From assembly GCA_964355075.1 (NCBI GenBank), contig CAYHCF010000028.1, positions 1-40,990 on the forward strand: a stretch of 40,990 bases of DNA, given 5' to 3'. Shown piece by piece: positions 9,001-16,419 of this stretch. Made by a program: the position numbers and the translations under genes. The stretch comes from B1 sp964355075 (GTDB taxonomy: Bacteria; Bacteroidota; Bacteroidia; UKL13-3). The first letter of the stretch is position 1. Every line of letters begins with the position of its first letter. The notes beneath the pieces were generated by a model. The model did no database searches. It was not told the origin of the DNA and worked only from the letters and a program-made list of their open reading frames with translations.

Positions 9001-11638
9001 TTGAATTCAGCGTAACCCCGGCAGTATCCACAATGGTTAATGCCTGAATATTACTAAGGGTACCTGCACCACCAAATGTTTGAGGAGCAAAACCGTTCAA
9101 TGCAACAGTTCCTAAAATTGGGGTAACATTTCCAACTTCCGCACCTGCCATGGTTCCACCGGAATTTACAAGTATATTACCTCTAACCGAAAGAGTTTGT
9201 CCTGTACCTCCACTTCCTAAGTACAAATATCCATTTCCATTGATGGTTAAATTATGCTCAACATTTACTGCACCTGATAGTCTTGCCATACGTGAAGGAA
9301 ATGCATCTACCCGGTTATCAATAATCAGGTCCCAAACAGGCATGGTCATTAATAATCCGAAACCGGAAGTATTACCAAAAGTTCCACCGCTAAGTGTACT
9401 TACGCCATCACCTATTTGAAGGGTACCTCCGGTTACAATTTTATTACCACCCGAATTTAAGCTCACTGCAGTTAACCCTGCTGAAGCGTTTGGATTATTT
9501 ACAATCACGGTTCCTCCCGACCAATTTACGGTAGTTAATGAACCAATGCTAAATAATACACTTGTTGAAGGTGCAACTAAAGGGTTATTACCGTTAATAT
9601 TTATGGTACCTCCAGTCATAATAAACTGATTACTGGTTGAGGAAACAAAACTAAGTTGTCCATATGCATTTATTGTGCCTCCATTCATTACCAATGCAGA
9701 ACTGGCTGAATTGAAAGAAAAACCATCGCCGGTTGTGCCTGAACCAAATGTAAAAGTACCTGCATCCATTTTCAATTCACCTTGAATTTGTGCAAATCCC
9801 CCATTGGTGGCTGTAAAGGGAGTATTCGAAGATAATATAGCAGAGGCGTTGTTCAACCATAAGCGACCTCCCGTTCCAACAACTGCTGATGAGGTTCCCC
9901 AAGGAAACAAACTTACCGCCGCATTAATTTTTACGGTCCCAAAATTTACGCCAAACTTATTTTGACCCACAGCAGGCGCGATGGTAATAACAGAATTAAT
10001 CTCATAGGTTGGGTTCAGGTCTCTATGCAATGCAGTTAGTCCTTTATTAAAAGACAAGCTGTAGAAATCTATGGTTCCGGTTCCTGATATGGCACCATCT
10101 AATAAACCATATATTGAAACCAAAACTCCGGCAGAAGTATTCATATCCATGGTTCCATTAACTGTAATAGAACCGGTACTCATGTAATTCGTAACAGCTG
10201 AATTACCACCAACAGCTAAAGTATGTGTTGTAAGGCCACCCGCACCGGCGGTAAAGGAGCCACCTAATGGAACCGATATTTCCCCATTTACAATCAAACC
10301 CCCTGCAACTGCATCCGAATAAACCAGAGAACCATTTACAGTCAGGTCTCTGCAATTCTGGTTGGCAGCATCAATGGTTACCGTTGAACCCACCGGAATC
10401 ACGGCATTTTGACCTATTGTTGGCACCACTCCACCTACCCAAGTAGCAGTACTGGTCCAGGCACCGCCTGTTAGCGTCGCGGTAATTGTTGAACCACCTG
10501 TTGTGGTTCCGGTTGTACTCGCTGCAGTGGAACTAAAAGCTTCTTTCCTGGCAAAAATCTGCCAGTTATAAGTTGTACCGGCTTTTAAAGCTGCGGTATT
10601 GGTTGTGGTCACATTTGCTGCAACCGAAGTAAACCAACGGTAAGTGGTTCCGCCATTTTCTGAAATATAAATATCATAACCGGTTTCATTCAGCGCATTA
10701 TCACTCCATGAAAGAAACATCCCATCACTCGTAATTTCTGATGCTGTAAAATTGGTGGGTGCGGTTGGAGCAGAAGGTGTAAACCGATAATACCTGCGAC
10801 TGCCATTAGTTGTACTGTGTAAATTGGTAATATTACCAACGCTTGACGAAGGAATAGAATAAGGAGCGATATTTGGAGGATTAACAGCTTCAGTTTGCGT
10901 AGTAATATCAACCACTTTTTGAATGGTTGTTGAGGAGGCAACTCCGATTGCAAAATTTCCGGATAAATACAAATTGTCTATATACATGTTTCCATATACA
11001 TATTCTATCAAACCGGTTTTTTCATAAATTCTCGCTTGATAGGTACATAAATTGGCAGCAGTTGTATTCATCGAAAACTGACTCACCCGCATGTTCAGAA
11101 ATTCAATCACCATACATCGGTTTGGATAAGTTCCAATCACTTTATAATGAATTTTACCGGTAGATGCCGGTCCGATCGAATTAATATTTCCACCTGAATT
11201 ACTGATTCCAAATGGCGTAAGCAGGTTTGTAGTTGCACCATAAAAGGTAGTTGATGGAACCACTAAAAATCCTAAACCAATTATTCCTCCATGGTTTACA
11301 CTCAGCTGATTCATGCGTGTTCCCATAAAATAGAATTCAAATGGAATCGAAACCACTGTAGAGGATGCATTGGTTAAACCTCCCGCGATCATCGTTGTGG
11401 TTCCCGTCGTCATGTCAACCGTATTGGAGTTGAGATCTTGCGCCAGTGTACCATTGTTATTGGTACTAAACGCATAATTGGCAATATTTGCCTGCGCATA
11501 TACAGACAGGTTGCCAAATACAAATAACATTAACAGCAAAAGCAGTCCGGATTTTAACCTGAGGGTATTGCTAACAACTGAAATTTTTGAGAAATCAAAT
11601 GATTTGATTTTTGCTGGGCATTTTGTTGATGAATTCAT
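1..11638 (-). CDS. giant secreted repeat protein with FN3-like and GEVED domains (C-terminus beyond window)
   Basis: Reading the minus strand from the ATG at 11636-11638, I followed the frame codon by codon to base 2 and found no stop, giving at least 3,879 residues; the C-terminus lies outside the window. Residues 1-30 are a polar leader, 31-48 a hydrophobic core ending SVYA-Q, a likely Sec signal with an unusually long n-region. Residues about 50-290 form a beta-rich N-terminal domain, and 290-375 look like fibronectin type III (PTAPTNFTASEI ... GYDIYISENGG). From about 400 to 3,700 the protein is Gly/Thr/Ser/Asn-rich, with NGNLTINGG-like strands typical of parallel beta-helices. A GEVED domain lies at about 3,720-3,838 (IDYNRNGIFSDAGE, then GEYEEYTLNI). 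Family knowledge suggests a T9SS-exported adhesin or matrix protein, and a sorting domain is expected beyond the edge. The substrate or adhesion partner cannot be inferred. Confidence 0.9.
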   Translation of the reverse strand, partial: MNSSTKCPAKIKSFDFSKISVVSNTLRLKSGLLLLLMLFVFGNLSVYAQANIANYAFSTNNNGTLAQDLNSNTVDMTTGTTTMIAGGLTNASSTVVSIPFEFYFMGTRMNQLSVNHGGIIGLGFLVVPSTTFYGATTNLLTPFGISNSGGNINSIGPASTGKIHYKVIGTYPNRCMVIEFLNMRVSQFSMNTTAANLCTYQARIYEKTGLIEYVYGNMYIDNLYLSGNFAIGVASSTTIQKVVDITTQTEAVNPPNIAPYSIPSSSVGNITNLHSTTNGSRRYYRFTPSAPTAPTNFTASEITSDGMFLSWSDNALNETGYDIYISENGGTTYRWFTSVAANVTTTNTAALKAGTTYNWQIFARKEAFSSTAASTTGTTTGGSTITATLTGGAWTSTATWVGGVVPTIGQNAVIPVGSTVTIDAANQNCRDLTVNGSLVYSDAVAGGLIVNGEISVPLGGSFTAGAGGLTTHTLAVGGNSAVTNYMSTGSITVNGTMDMNTSAGVLVSIYGLLDGAISGTGTIDFYSLSFNKGLTALHRDLNPTYEINSVITIAPAVGQNKFGVNFGTVKINAAVSLFPWGTSSAVVGTGGRLWLNNASAILSSNTPFTATNGGFAQIQGELKMDAGTFTFGSGTTGDGFSFNSASSALVMNGGTINAYGQLSFVSSTSNQFIMTGGTININGNNPLVAPSTSVLFSIGSLTTVNWSGGTVIVNNPNASAGLTAVSLNSGGNKIVTGGTLQIGDGVSTLSGGTFGNTSGFGLLMTMPVWDLIIDNRVDAFPSRMARLSGAVNVEHNLTINGNGYLYLGSGGTGQTLSVRGNILVNSGGTMAGAEVGNVTPILGTVALNGFAPQTFGGAGTLSNIQALTIVDTAGVTLNSNLNVNQVNLSYGTLTQGSGAVLTVGRSVANPVIVVGSGNLLFPVGQFSAIPTFVTSFGNLQLQYLQTNGALTMGAYNEVPAGASLSLSNFVINNSFGLTLNKNITTDAITMTNGDITLGTNNLTIGTAGITPGTLNYTAGNIITNSTGKLIRWIGSTTPTSVANGNLGHFPLGTALTNRHVWLYYSSTTAFPAAGGTFAMNHSATAGSTTFAPAFLDTLSFTASGFGIGSANITTSTQAAFLLAIGDPVKFFSTGSATLPSNLSTATTYYVLTATATTITIALTPGGTAITMTTAGTGGSGSNYNRVYRVITLEKRSNASWTLTSPTPPASLTGTINIRVQGSNIIQTIGSYTDVSLSGSSSFAPGSISAGTGTFRPNPQANRTGIASVASLLSTYYLAAPSVNFGSEITTVTSVASGDWGNAATWLGNAVPTSDQNVVIQSGHIINLTGGVSPYTCNNLTINSGAVLNTAADVLTIGPANGGNRSLLVSGTLNVSGTATINVNGNMAILSGATFSFSAGNINIDGNDGTLLGSVPTSADLFSIGHLTLGTFSTGSILVNGGTLTIVDPLFSGSTNYAFAYRSGSPSNVFAGNTLVLGGSTGLNKSGHTNGFMVGTFINSGRVLLGNVIVNGQNLGNTTNGGRFVSTPTGSASGFDCINLTVNANSEIRQPSSSGESILIAGNLINNGLITTQSLSTPSTFISSAEGLKFAMLTSTTEVASIYNQTVSGTGLFRNVMPGIPTLVTSGINYQIGDILTLTGGTTTSPVRYIVTNVSTGLGGLISSSFAVSDPGADYTGTLPVTPFAFSGGSGTGGVLTTIATTQFYKTADISSLIIGSASGNSTLLPQVSPIVWNLNNMVVERLSLSAGILYLGSNTMTLGRTYNSVLGTNHASGALAWTTPIQTNMCGIQVSTGVFRKVISNINYVSTFASPTVTASAFPLATIATSSVPNFGVFPMVQGFRNRYLQIAWSAAPTMTATGSGIYAVGHTNLDGISTIGAPFAENALSYDKKTNSTWALTIPTAPTYTVTIPTFLMRIQADSASLYPGLIANGNMCLSSGAVVPGWFSAGTGTIFAPQANRTLIPNANLAGTYAFAGVSTDMNIVSNATGDWNTGSTWVGGVVPAATNNVTILNTHTVTLAGAANNYCKNLSINTGGTLIANANALTIGSLNNSLLDAPGNLSINGATLNVNGRINVTSATGSAFTFLSGTINVDGNDGTIANSVLTGSNLFSIGTTGGVNVVGGNINIIDPPIGTSGNAFIFSGGTTFIWPNLNLIFGNGASVSQSAINVTTGTSVTADFGFNISTSGVRIGSLTINSGSTLNRRVSNIGTLYVKNNITIMAGSQFRNSSTLGLAGNFVNNGEFVNTSTLTFSLSGSVTPNAQTITGTGNFRNTLPTVALSSGGTGYAVGDIIQVAPVGTTGTPIEIYVSSVSTGVINGYFVSGLGTLTGTYDNTTSAPHPTTTTGAGTGATLSSVTNPIKTALFTNLTVFNSHASGVNISAISGTVDPGVLSTVSGTFTLSGASILDVGSNKFVLGFRDPLTTNATPNVSGTLSFGTPARIKTTGSVSRYFAVNGAPTDITITTSFIPIGTASDVRYAGFSFDAATAFTAGGYISVTHSPSSTINTVAPSFTDGALTIDRVTQASWAVASGGGLTATGNINLRIFGYGVFAPPSPADISLTLATAVAPGTYVAGSGLTASQPQANRVFTSLTDFNNTFQIGANASNLSERYTITSGNWNDPTIWDGGTTVPGSNDNVRIVGGHTVALNANATIIGLNVQNGAILNAAANTLNVTGAVSASGTINFSGAAVNITGGTGSGILIPNNGVLNISGGTINLGPAGGGDRKVTQSVGGTFNMTAGTLNINGNFTIAGGSFSMSNGAINIDANSGSVLTSLNKDQSIFSIATTLGGAVTGGTITIVDPHLENGNGYAFTSAATVSNIWIGNTLRFGDGVSTQTSTKAGAFAVYMSSTHNLGNVIINGGSVGRRFVNVGLISTAPSGALSATNLTVNSGSELRFMGSDGANTSLNVSGNLTNNGAIIGGNSFGFRTSTGTLTTTEQTLSGTGTFSTRAFRVISMNVAGTGYVVGDILTFTGGTANTYPQILVTGVDGAGGVNNWLPYTNGDYTVLPALTTITLSGGTGTGAIANINSVAATSPNALCLLGVGNIYSVAFTNGNTNGINWNINNLKVVNTITFSNVSGIVNKVNLGTNTLTLGDSTTTITGALSWSAGGFTATTGKFRRWFSTANMSTSATTSGAGHFPFYDGTNLRHLFVYSSVAAALSSGGMIEASHSTGTGLSSITAIDDNGYPINTRGNASWTLATVNAQSPAPAMALNTGISLNLALRGDGLPSLVNTIADMRILQAAGAAGSHLTGSGTLANPVAARTFSSLTDISNTHYFGGHSTNFNAIVPITTIADGNWGDPAIWSTSAVPTELNSVTINHQVNMSGGTPPYAAYSAIVANTGSIYQTANTLNIFSGLTINATNGLVSLYGGTLSATTLSLSGKLRAFGGTLSLLGGSGTGLTLNSGGIFNLSGATVNVGIGNNYSRFTVSSSATTIDSISSGTLNINGNLVVGGPMIQTGASIVIDGNSGNASTSVATGNPLFNINSTAAAATTSFSAGTILIVDPMHSSLPTSTINNQAVYIANSFGSNFFTGTHTIQLGDGVSTTPGSNSGFSVETFGAFNYSPLQNLIINGGSTTGRWGSTSNGTSTSYGTHIKGNLTINSGSEFRHVNNPVQFEVGGNIVNNGILTVSQSTAMVIGKTNAPYTPQVTQTISGTGTFRNLVPFTTPGTYTLPPAVSSPTADEDFGNITITNGATTVINNTTPVTSMVGTIGTATGTLGSYSDFTAITSFGTQTFTLNAGTLYNFSVSSQTTASPFSNAMAIWIDYNRNGIFSDAGEQVYTSPTTTSGIHTETGTFTVPLTAINGTTRMRVACNEGTISSPTQAFTWGEYEEYTLNIVSASLGQPTAHIANLTINNSVANSIVNWNLDSTGISGA
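1700..10490 (-). repeat. five long-period protein modules inside the giant protein
   Basis: Five copies of a G-x-W-x(4-5)-[ST/A]-x-W ... VP ... V-x-I motif mark module starts. The second Trp codons are at 10439, 7724, 5651, 3767 and 1721 (minus strand), so spacings are about 905, 691, 628 and 682 residues. Four modules end with a related block such as PQANRT or PVAARTFSSLTD. The copies are diverged at DNA level, so this is old internal duplication rather than recent expansion. Confidence 0.8.
2555..6790 (-). repeat. three copies of a GxGYxVGD sub-domain within modules
   Basis: Within three successive modules (about 6790-6545, 4815-4560 and 2785-2555) the protein carries a block of about 75-85 residues with the pattern G-x-x-Y-x-[VI]-G-D-I-[LI], then a Gly/Thr-rich stretch, V-[ST]-x-V, and a closing G-[GA]-x-G-T-G. 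Each copy follows a [TV][ILV]SGTG-type strand. The pattern resembles motifs I know from phage tail and virion structural proteins; that resemblance is from memory and was not searched. Confidence 0.65.
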
Positions 11639-11720
11639 AATATAGATGATTTGTTTTTTTTAATTCTAAACAAACCAAATTGAATGCCTTCGTCCGATTC
11701 TCAACTTAAAAAAAATACAT

Positions 11721-11728
11721 CAAAAATA
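11721..11728 (-). promoter_or_regulatory. candidate -7 box for the giant protein gene
   Basis: On the minus strand this reads TATTTTTG, matching the Bacteroidota -7 consensus TAnnTTTG. It would start transcription around 11714, leaving a leader of about 76 nt. No TTG is present at the proper -33 distance, so the call is weak. Confidence 0.3.
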
Positions 11729-12142
11729 GTAGTCCAACTATGCACATACAGGCCAAAGCTTATATATGATTTCTGATTTAATTTTTAATTGTATAGATTA
11801 TCTTCAATAAGCAATTTCAATTTGATTTTGTACAGTAAATAGTTTTATAAACATAGTAAGTCTTAACAATTTTTTTACACTCAGCTTGCAATATATGCGC
11901 AAAAAATGCTAATTGGCTGTTTTATTTATTTAAATAGCGTATATTGTAATGTGAAATAAAGTAAAAATTATTTTTAGGAACTTACATTTTGGGTGTTTTA
12001 TGAGAAAATTAAGAAATCCTACCCTTTGCCCAATCAAAATGCGATCATTTTTCAAAATTAACAAGCGGGATCATGCACTCAGGCGATAAATAGCTCATTG
12101 AAATACTGAACACGGAATGATTAAGAAAGTAATATATAAAAG

Positions 12143-12176
12143 AAAGCCCCGTACTCAAAAATGAGACGGGGCTTTT
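12143..12176 (-). terminator. hairpin terminator after the OmpA-type gene
   Basis: The arms AAAGCCCCGT and ACGGGGCTTT pair, with CTCA/TGAG extending the stem around a short A-rich loop. It lies about 27 bp past the stop codon at 12203. Runs of T follow on both strands, so it may work in both directions. Confidence 0.75.
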
Positions 12177-12202
12177 TCGAAAAAATTGGTATTAATTAGC
12201 AG

Positions 12203-15082
12203 CTATTTTTCCAGCCTGAATTCTACTCTTCTGTTATTGGCTTGTCCAACTTTATTTTCATTGTTATCAATGGGATTTACCTTACCCATAACCGAAATTT
12301 TTAAGCGATCCAGTGAAACACCCCGCGATAGCAAATAGGCACTAACTTTATTAGCTCTTTTTTCGGCTAATTTCATGTTTACTGCATCACTACCGGTAGC
12401 ATCGGTATAGCCAAATACATTCAGCACATAGCCTGGATTATTGAGCATCACCACAGCAACCGTATTTAAATTTTCAATTGCTTTAGGAGTCAATTTGGTT
12501 GAACCCAGTGCAAATCTTACCATGCTGATTTCTAATAAAACCTCATTCTTCACGCGATCATTGGCATGATAAATAAAAGTGGTAGTTCCAATTGATAAGG
12601 CACTATTTTCTTGCGAGGAAGAATTAAGTTTCCCTACATCAATTGTTTTTGAATTTGGTTCTGTTTTTCCGCTTCCCGGTGCTTTTGAAATTTCTCCCAT
12701 GTTAATTGTTCCGGGTGCTTTTGTATTATCCGCTCCGGTTCCAGGTGCTTTTGTATTATTGCTTGTTTTTCCGGTTATATCCGGACAGCCATTATTGGAA
12801 AACAAACCAAACACATTCGGGCAATTGTCATACTTATCCGGAACGCCATCCTGATCTGCATCCATCGAATTGATCCCATTTATTTGTTTCTCGAGAGAAT
12901 CCAGTTGGCTCAAATCCTTTACCGCTTTGTTTATTTGTTTATCAATATTGGATTGAACTTTTTCTACTCTTGTATCATTTTTCAAACCCGGTGATTTATC
13001 CCCCTGTTTTTCTCCACCTTTATTTTGTGAAGCGATCATTTTATCTGTTTTATATTCGCGTTCTTTTATTTTCGATAACGGAATTTGATCAATATGCTTT
13101 CCATGTCCAAATGAATACCTGAGCCCAAGAGATGTTTTAATCATCTGATCTCTTCCTGAGCCGTAATCATATCCATCCCAGGCATCGGTATGGATAGTCA
13201 TATATTCACTCATCAGGTTAACATGCCAGTTTTGGTCGATGTGATATCGCAGGCCTGCACCAAAACCTACTACCATAGCTTTTCCACTGGTACGATTGAA
13301 AGTAATATCATCTTTTATGAATTTTCTCTCAGCATCATACGCACCACGCGAAACACTTACTCTTACGTATGGCACCAATTTATAATCGGCAGTGTGAATG
13401 ATTCTCTTTAGATCATAATTTGCTCCCCATCCTAACAAAGAAACATTCGACTGGTAGTATTCTGTTAAATTGGCGCCGGTCATTTTACCTTTATCATAAG
13501 AGAGATCCATGCTAAATGACGGGCTGAAGAAATAACTAAGATCTAAACCTGCGGCAATATCAAATTTAGTTTTTGGTCCGTGTAAGCCATAAGGATCGCT
13601 TGCATTAAATCCGCTGGGAAGAATATCGTAAGCAGTATATTTCAGATCATACAAATTAGATAATCTGATCCCTAAAGAAAACTTATTCAGATTTTGTCCA
13701 TCCGGGGTGTATTTGTATTCTTCGGGTTGATAAACAGGATTTTTATAGGAACTATGCGACCAATCTATATGCTCTTGGTCACGATTTTTTACTACTTTAT
13801 AAGAAAGTCCGACATGTGTATATATATGCGAATTCAAGCTGCCTTTATCATAAGCCCCATCAATGTATTTACTTTGATTCATGCTAAAATCAGCTCCAAC
13901 AATAAAGTCTAAATTATTGGCAAGGTATTTTCTGGCTTCATAACCCACAATGATACTTTCAATACCGGGATCCATATAAATCTTGGCACCTGTTTGGGTA
14001 GAATTATCAGAATAGGTAATGTCTTGCGTACCGCGCATATAACCTGCGCCAACAGAAGCATAATGATTCCACTGAGTTCTTTCAGCCGGTTCAGAAGTTA
14101 AGTTTCTTAAATTGAAAACCCCTCTTACGGTAAATTGTTTGATTTTGGTATTATAATCCTTTACAAAAATCGGCTGGCCGGTTCCTTTGGTGGTAGTAAG
14201 CATTACATCCTGACTACCGGTTAAATTCCCTCCATTGTAATTCAACTGTATCCCCAATGCTGTGTTAACAGAATACCGGATCCCTAATCCAAACATACCC
14301 GAAAAATCACTTCCCACAGGTGAAAACACATAAGGCACGCCAAATGTTCCATCAACTGCCCAATGGGAATAATCCATTTTAGGGTTTTTAGGATCTTTGA
14401 TATCTTTATGCGACCAATCCACCAAATTCCCCCATGGCTTAGCGCCCAATTTAATACTTACACCACCATAAAGATTTAAGTAAGTGTCAAGTTTCTGATC
14501 GGCAGCAGCCCCATCCATCCAATAACTTTCAATAAAATGGTATTCGGCTCCGCCATAAAGATCCAACATGGAATTGATATAATAACGGGTACCTAATCCA
14601 AACTGATAATCTCTGGCAGGCGGTCCAAATACGATAGCACTGCTACTAATACCATTCACATAACTTGCAGTTGGTTTATAATAGAGTAAGCCGGCACCGA
14701 AACTTAAATAGGGCAAAAATTTGGTATCGTCAATCCCTTTTATTTTATGAAGGTTATAAAAAACAGTTCCACTCAGACCATAAACCTCGGTACGAAAACT
14801 AACCACGTCTTTGGCAGCGTAATTAGGTGTTACGGTTGTGCTGGATGGGTTATTTGGATAACCATTAAACTCATTGGCAGTGATCCCTGCCTGAAGGGAT
14901 AAGTTTTTATTAAAAGAGTAGCGAAGAGCACCTGAATAGATGCCAACCCAACCTGATTTAACCGAAAAAAATGTGATGGGAACACCCAGACCAATACTGG
15001 CCGACAATTTATTAGTGGGCAATTGTGCGGATGACCCAATGGCAATATTTACCATTAATAATAAAGTAAAAAATTTTTTCAT
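12203..15082 (-). CDS. OmpA-family outer-membrane protein with three tandem barrel-like domains
   Basis: About 959 residues from the ATG at 15082, which gives a clean signal peptide MKKFFTLLLMVNIAIGSSAQ; an ATG at 15091 and a TTG at 15109 are less likely starts. After the signal come three beta-barrel-like domains (about 20-215, 240-445 and 480-680), each with alternating aromatic/Gly strands and a closing strand such as GGVSIKLG, VGLSYKVV or LGLRYSFG. A DWSH motif occurs in two linkers. A charged linker follows, then a calcium-type TSP3 repeat (DADQDGVPDKYDNCP, about 740-768), KAPG repeats, and an OmpA peptidoglycan-binding domain (about 849-959) with the TDATG Asp and NRRVEF Arg expected to hold diaminopimelate. 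It likely ties the outer membrane to peptidoglycan. Usual relatives have one barrel, so three is notable. Confidence 0.88.
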   Translation of the reverse strand: MKKFFTLLLMVNIAIGSSAQLPTNKLSASIGLGVPITFFSVKSGWVGIYSGALRYSFNKNLSLQAGITANEFNGYPNNPSSTTVTPNYAAKDVVSFRTEVYGLSGTVFYNLHKIKGIDDTKFLPYLSFGAGLLYYKPTASYVNGISSSAIVFGPPARDYQFGLGTRYYINSMLDLYGGAEYHFIESYWMDGAAADQKLDTYLNLYGGVSIKLGAKPWGNLVDWSHKDIKDPKNPKMDYSHWAVDGTFGVPYVFSPVGSDFSGMFGLGIRYSVNTALGIQLNYNGGNLTGSQDVMLTTTKGTGQPIFVKDYNTKIKQFTVRGVFNLRNLTSEPAERTQWNHYASVGAGYMRGTQDITYSDNSTQTGAKIYMDPGIESIIVGYEARKYLANNLDFIVGADFSMNQSKYIDGAYDKGSLNSHIYTHVGLSYKVVKNRDQEHIDWSHSSYKNPVYQPEEYKYTPDGQNLNKFSLGIRLSNLYDLKYTAYDILPSGFNASDPYGLHGPKTKFDIAAGLDLSYFFSPSFSMDLSYDKGKMTGANLTEYYQSNVSLLGWGANYDLKRIIHTADYKLVPYVRVSVSRGAYDAERKFIKDDITFNRTSGKAMVVGFGAGLRYHIDQNWHVNLMSEYMTIHTDAWDGYDYGSGRDQMIKTSLGLRYSFGHGKHIDQIPLSKIKEREYKTDKMIASQNKGGEKQGDKSPGLKNDTRVEKVQSNIDKQINKAVKDLSQLDSLEKQINGINSMDADQDGVPDKYDNCPNVFGLFSNNGCPDITGKTSNNTKAPGTGADNTKAPGTINMGEISKAPGSGKTEPNSKTIDVGKLNSSSQENSALSIGTTTFIYHANDRVKNEVLLEISMVRFALGSTKLTPKAIENLNTVAVVMLNNPGYVLNVFGYTDATGSDAVNMKLAEKRANKVSAYLLSRGVSLDRLKISVMGKVNPIDNNENKVGQANNRRVEFRLEK

Positions 15083-15278
15083 GTTAGTCATAAAAATTAG
15101 GCGTTTCAAGGATCAAATCTTTTCCCGGATTTAACTCAGATTCTAAAAAGAAAACGAGTCACAACCGAAAATATAGTCAAACAATAATAAGATAAAATTA
15201 ACAATTGTCAAGCAAATGTAATAATTTTAATAAAAACTAAAAAAAATCATAGAAATTAACGGTTGCCCTTTCAGCCGG

Positions 15279-15596
15279 TCAGCATTCAATTTCGTTTATT
15301 AAACATTGAAATTCGTTTTTAGTCTTGATATCCACACTTTCACTTAGTAAATCCAGCCCCTTTTTTAAATATTTCAAGGCCGCTTCTTCCTCCCCTTTAA
15401 TTTGTTCTAACCTGGCCAACTGGTAATAAACTGTTACTTTTTGCGGTTCAAATGCTAAAACTTTCAAAAAATATTTTTCAGCATCTTCAAAACGATTCAG
15501 GCCAAAACACTCCATTCCCATTGCATACAGGGCAAAAATATCCTCCTGATTGGCCGCTATCATTTCCAATAGTTTTTCAATTCTGTGTTCACGCAT
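15279..15596 (-). CDS. small TPR-repeat protein
   Basis: A 105-residue protein starting MREHRIEKLLEM. Residues about 18-90 form two tetratricopeptide repeats (LYAMGMECFGLNRFEDAEKY, then VYYQLARLEQIKGEEEAALK) with the usual Ala/Gly/Tyr spacing. It has no signal or membrane segment, so it should be cytoplasmic and serve protein-protein contacts. It is divergent from etfB with only 55 bp between starts, so the two promoters share that gap. The partner is unknown. Confidence 0.8.
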   Translation of the reverse strand: MREHRIEKLLEMIAANQEDIFALYAMGMECFGLNRFEDAEKYFLKVLAFEPQKVTVYYQLARLEQIKGEEEAALKYLKKGLDLLSESVDIKTKNEFQCLINEIEC

Positions 15597-15598
15597 TT

Positions 15599-15626
15599 TT
15601 GATTCTTAATAATTATAATATTTTTG
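15599..15626 (+). promoter_or_regulatory. Bacteroidota-type promoter of etfBA
   Basis: TTG at 15599-15601, a 17-bp spacer, and TATTTTTG at 15619-15626 match the TTG / TAnnTTTG consensus. The predicted start is near 15633, about 20 nt before the etfB ATG. Confidence 0.55.
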
Positions 15627-15651
15627 CCGCTCTTAATAAATAATTCAAACA

Positions 15652-16389
15652 ATGAAAGTTTTGGTTTGTATCAGCAATGTTCCGGATACCACTACAAAAG
15701 TAAGTTTTACCGAAAACAACACGAAATTTAATACCCAGGGGGTTCAATATATCATCAATCCCTATGATGAACTGGCCCTAACCCGCGCACTGGAAATTAC
15801 CGAAAAACTGGGAGGAACGGTTACCGTAATTAATGTTGGACTGGCGGATACCGAGCCAAGCATTCGCAAAACTTTAGCTATAGGGGCCAATGATGCCGTA
15901 AGAATAAATGCCGAACCGGTTGATGCTTATTTTGTTGCTGAGCAAATATCCGCTTATGCAAAAAATGAAGCATTTGATTTGATCCTGACCGGACGTGAAA
16001 GCATTGATTATAACGGAGGCATGGTGGCAGGTCTCCTTGGTGAAATGATGGGGATTGCAAGCATCCATGTAGTAACTAAAATTGAAATAGAAAATGGGAT
16101 CGCTCAGATAGAACGCGATATTGATGGTGGTCGCGAGAAATTAGAAGTGAAATTGCCATTGGTTGCAAGTGCACAGAAAGATCTGGCTGAAACCAGAATT
16201 CCGAATATGCGGGGTATCATGGCAGCCCGAACCAAACCCTTAAAAGTACTTGAACCAAGCGTCTCACAAGTATATAGCCTGACAGAGATTTTTGAATTAC
16301 CTCAGGCAAAAGGTGCCTGCAAAATGATTTCGGTGGAAGATGCCGGATCCATCATAGGCTTGTTACATAATGAAGCCAAAGTAATTTAA
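15652..16389 (+). CDS. etfB: electron transfer flavoprotein subunit beta
   Basis: A 245-residue protein of usual EtfB/FixA length. It begins MKVLVCISNVPDTTTKV, the AMP/FAD-site N-terminal strand of the family. It continues with NPYDELALTRALE, AIGANDAVRI, DLILTGRESIDYNGG (the conserved G-R-[EQ]-[AS]-x-D-x-x-x-G segment) and DGGREKLEVKLP before the C-terminal arm. With EtfA it forms the soluble heterodimer that carries electrons from acyl-CoA and related dehydrogenases to ETF:quinone oxidoreductase. etfA follows after 30 bp on the same strand, so they form an operon. Nothing in the frame looks broken. Confidence 0.96.
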   Translation: MKVLVCISNVPDTTTKVSFTENNTKFNTQGVQYIINPYDELALTRALEITEKLGGTVTVINVGLADTEPSIRKTLAIGANDAVRINAEPVDAYFVAEQISAYAKNEAFDLILTGRESIDYNGGMVAGLLGEMMGIASIHVVTKIEIENGIAQIERDIDGGREKLEVKLPLVASAQKDLAETRIPNMRGIMAARTKPLKVLEPSVSQVYSLTEIFELPQAKGACKMISVEDAGSIIGLLHNEAKVI

Positions 16390-16419
16390 CTCCAATTGAC
16401 CCACTAAAAATCAGAAGAA

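Larger units (their letters stand above)
11639..12202. other. intergenic region between two minus-strand genes
   Basis: About 560 bp of AT-rich DNA between the stop of the OmpA-type gene and the start of the giant protein gene. Apart from the hairpin at its right end and the possible -7 box near its left end I see no gene, tRNA or repeat in it. Confidence 0.7.

Noticed and set aside
12579..12854. Plus-strand frame inside the OmpA-type gene
   Set aside because: Antisense shadow of the KAPG/TSP3 part of a clearly coding minus-strand gene.
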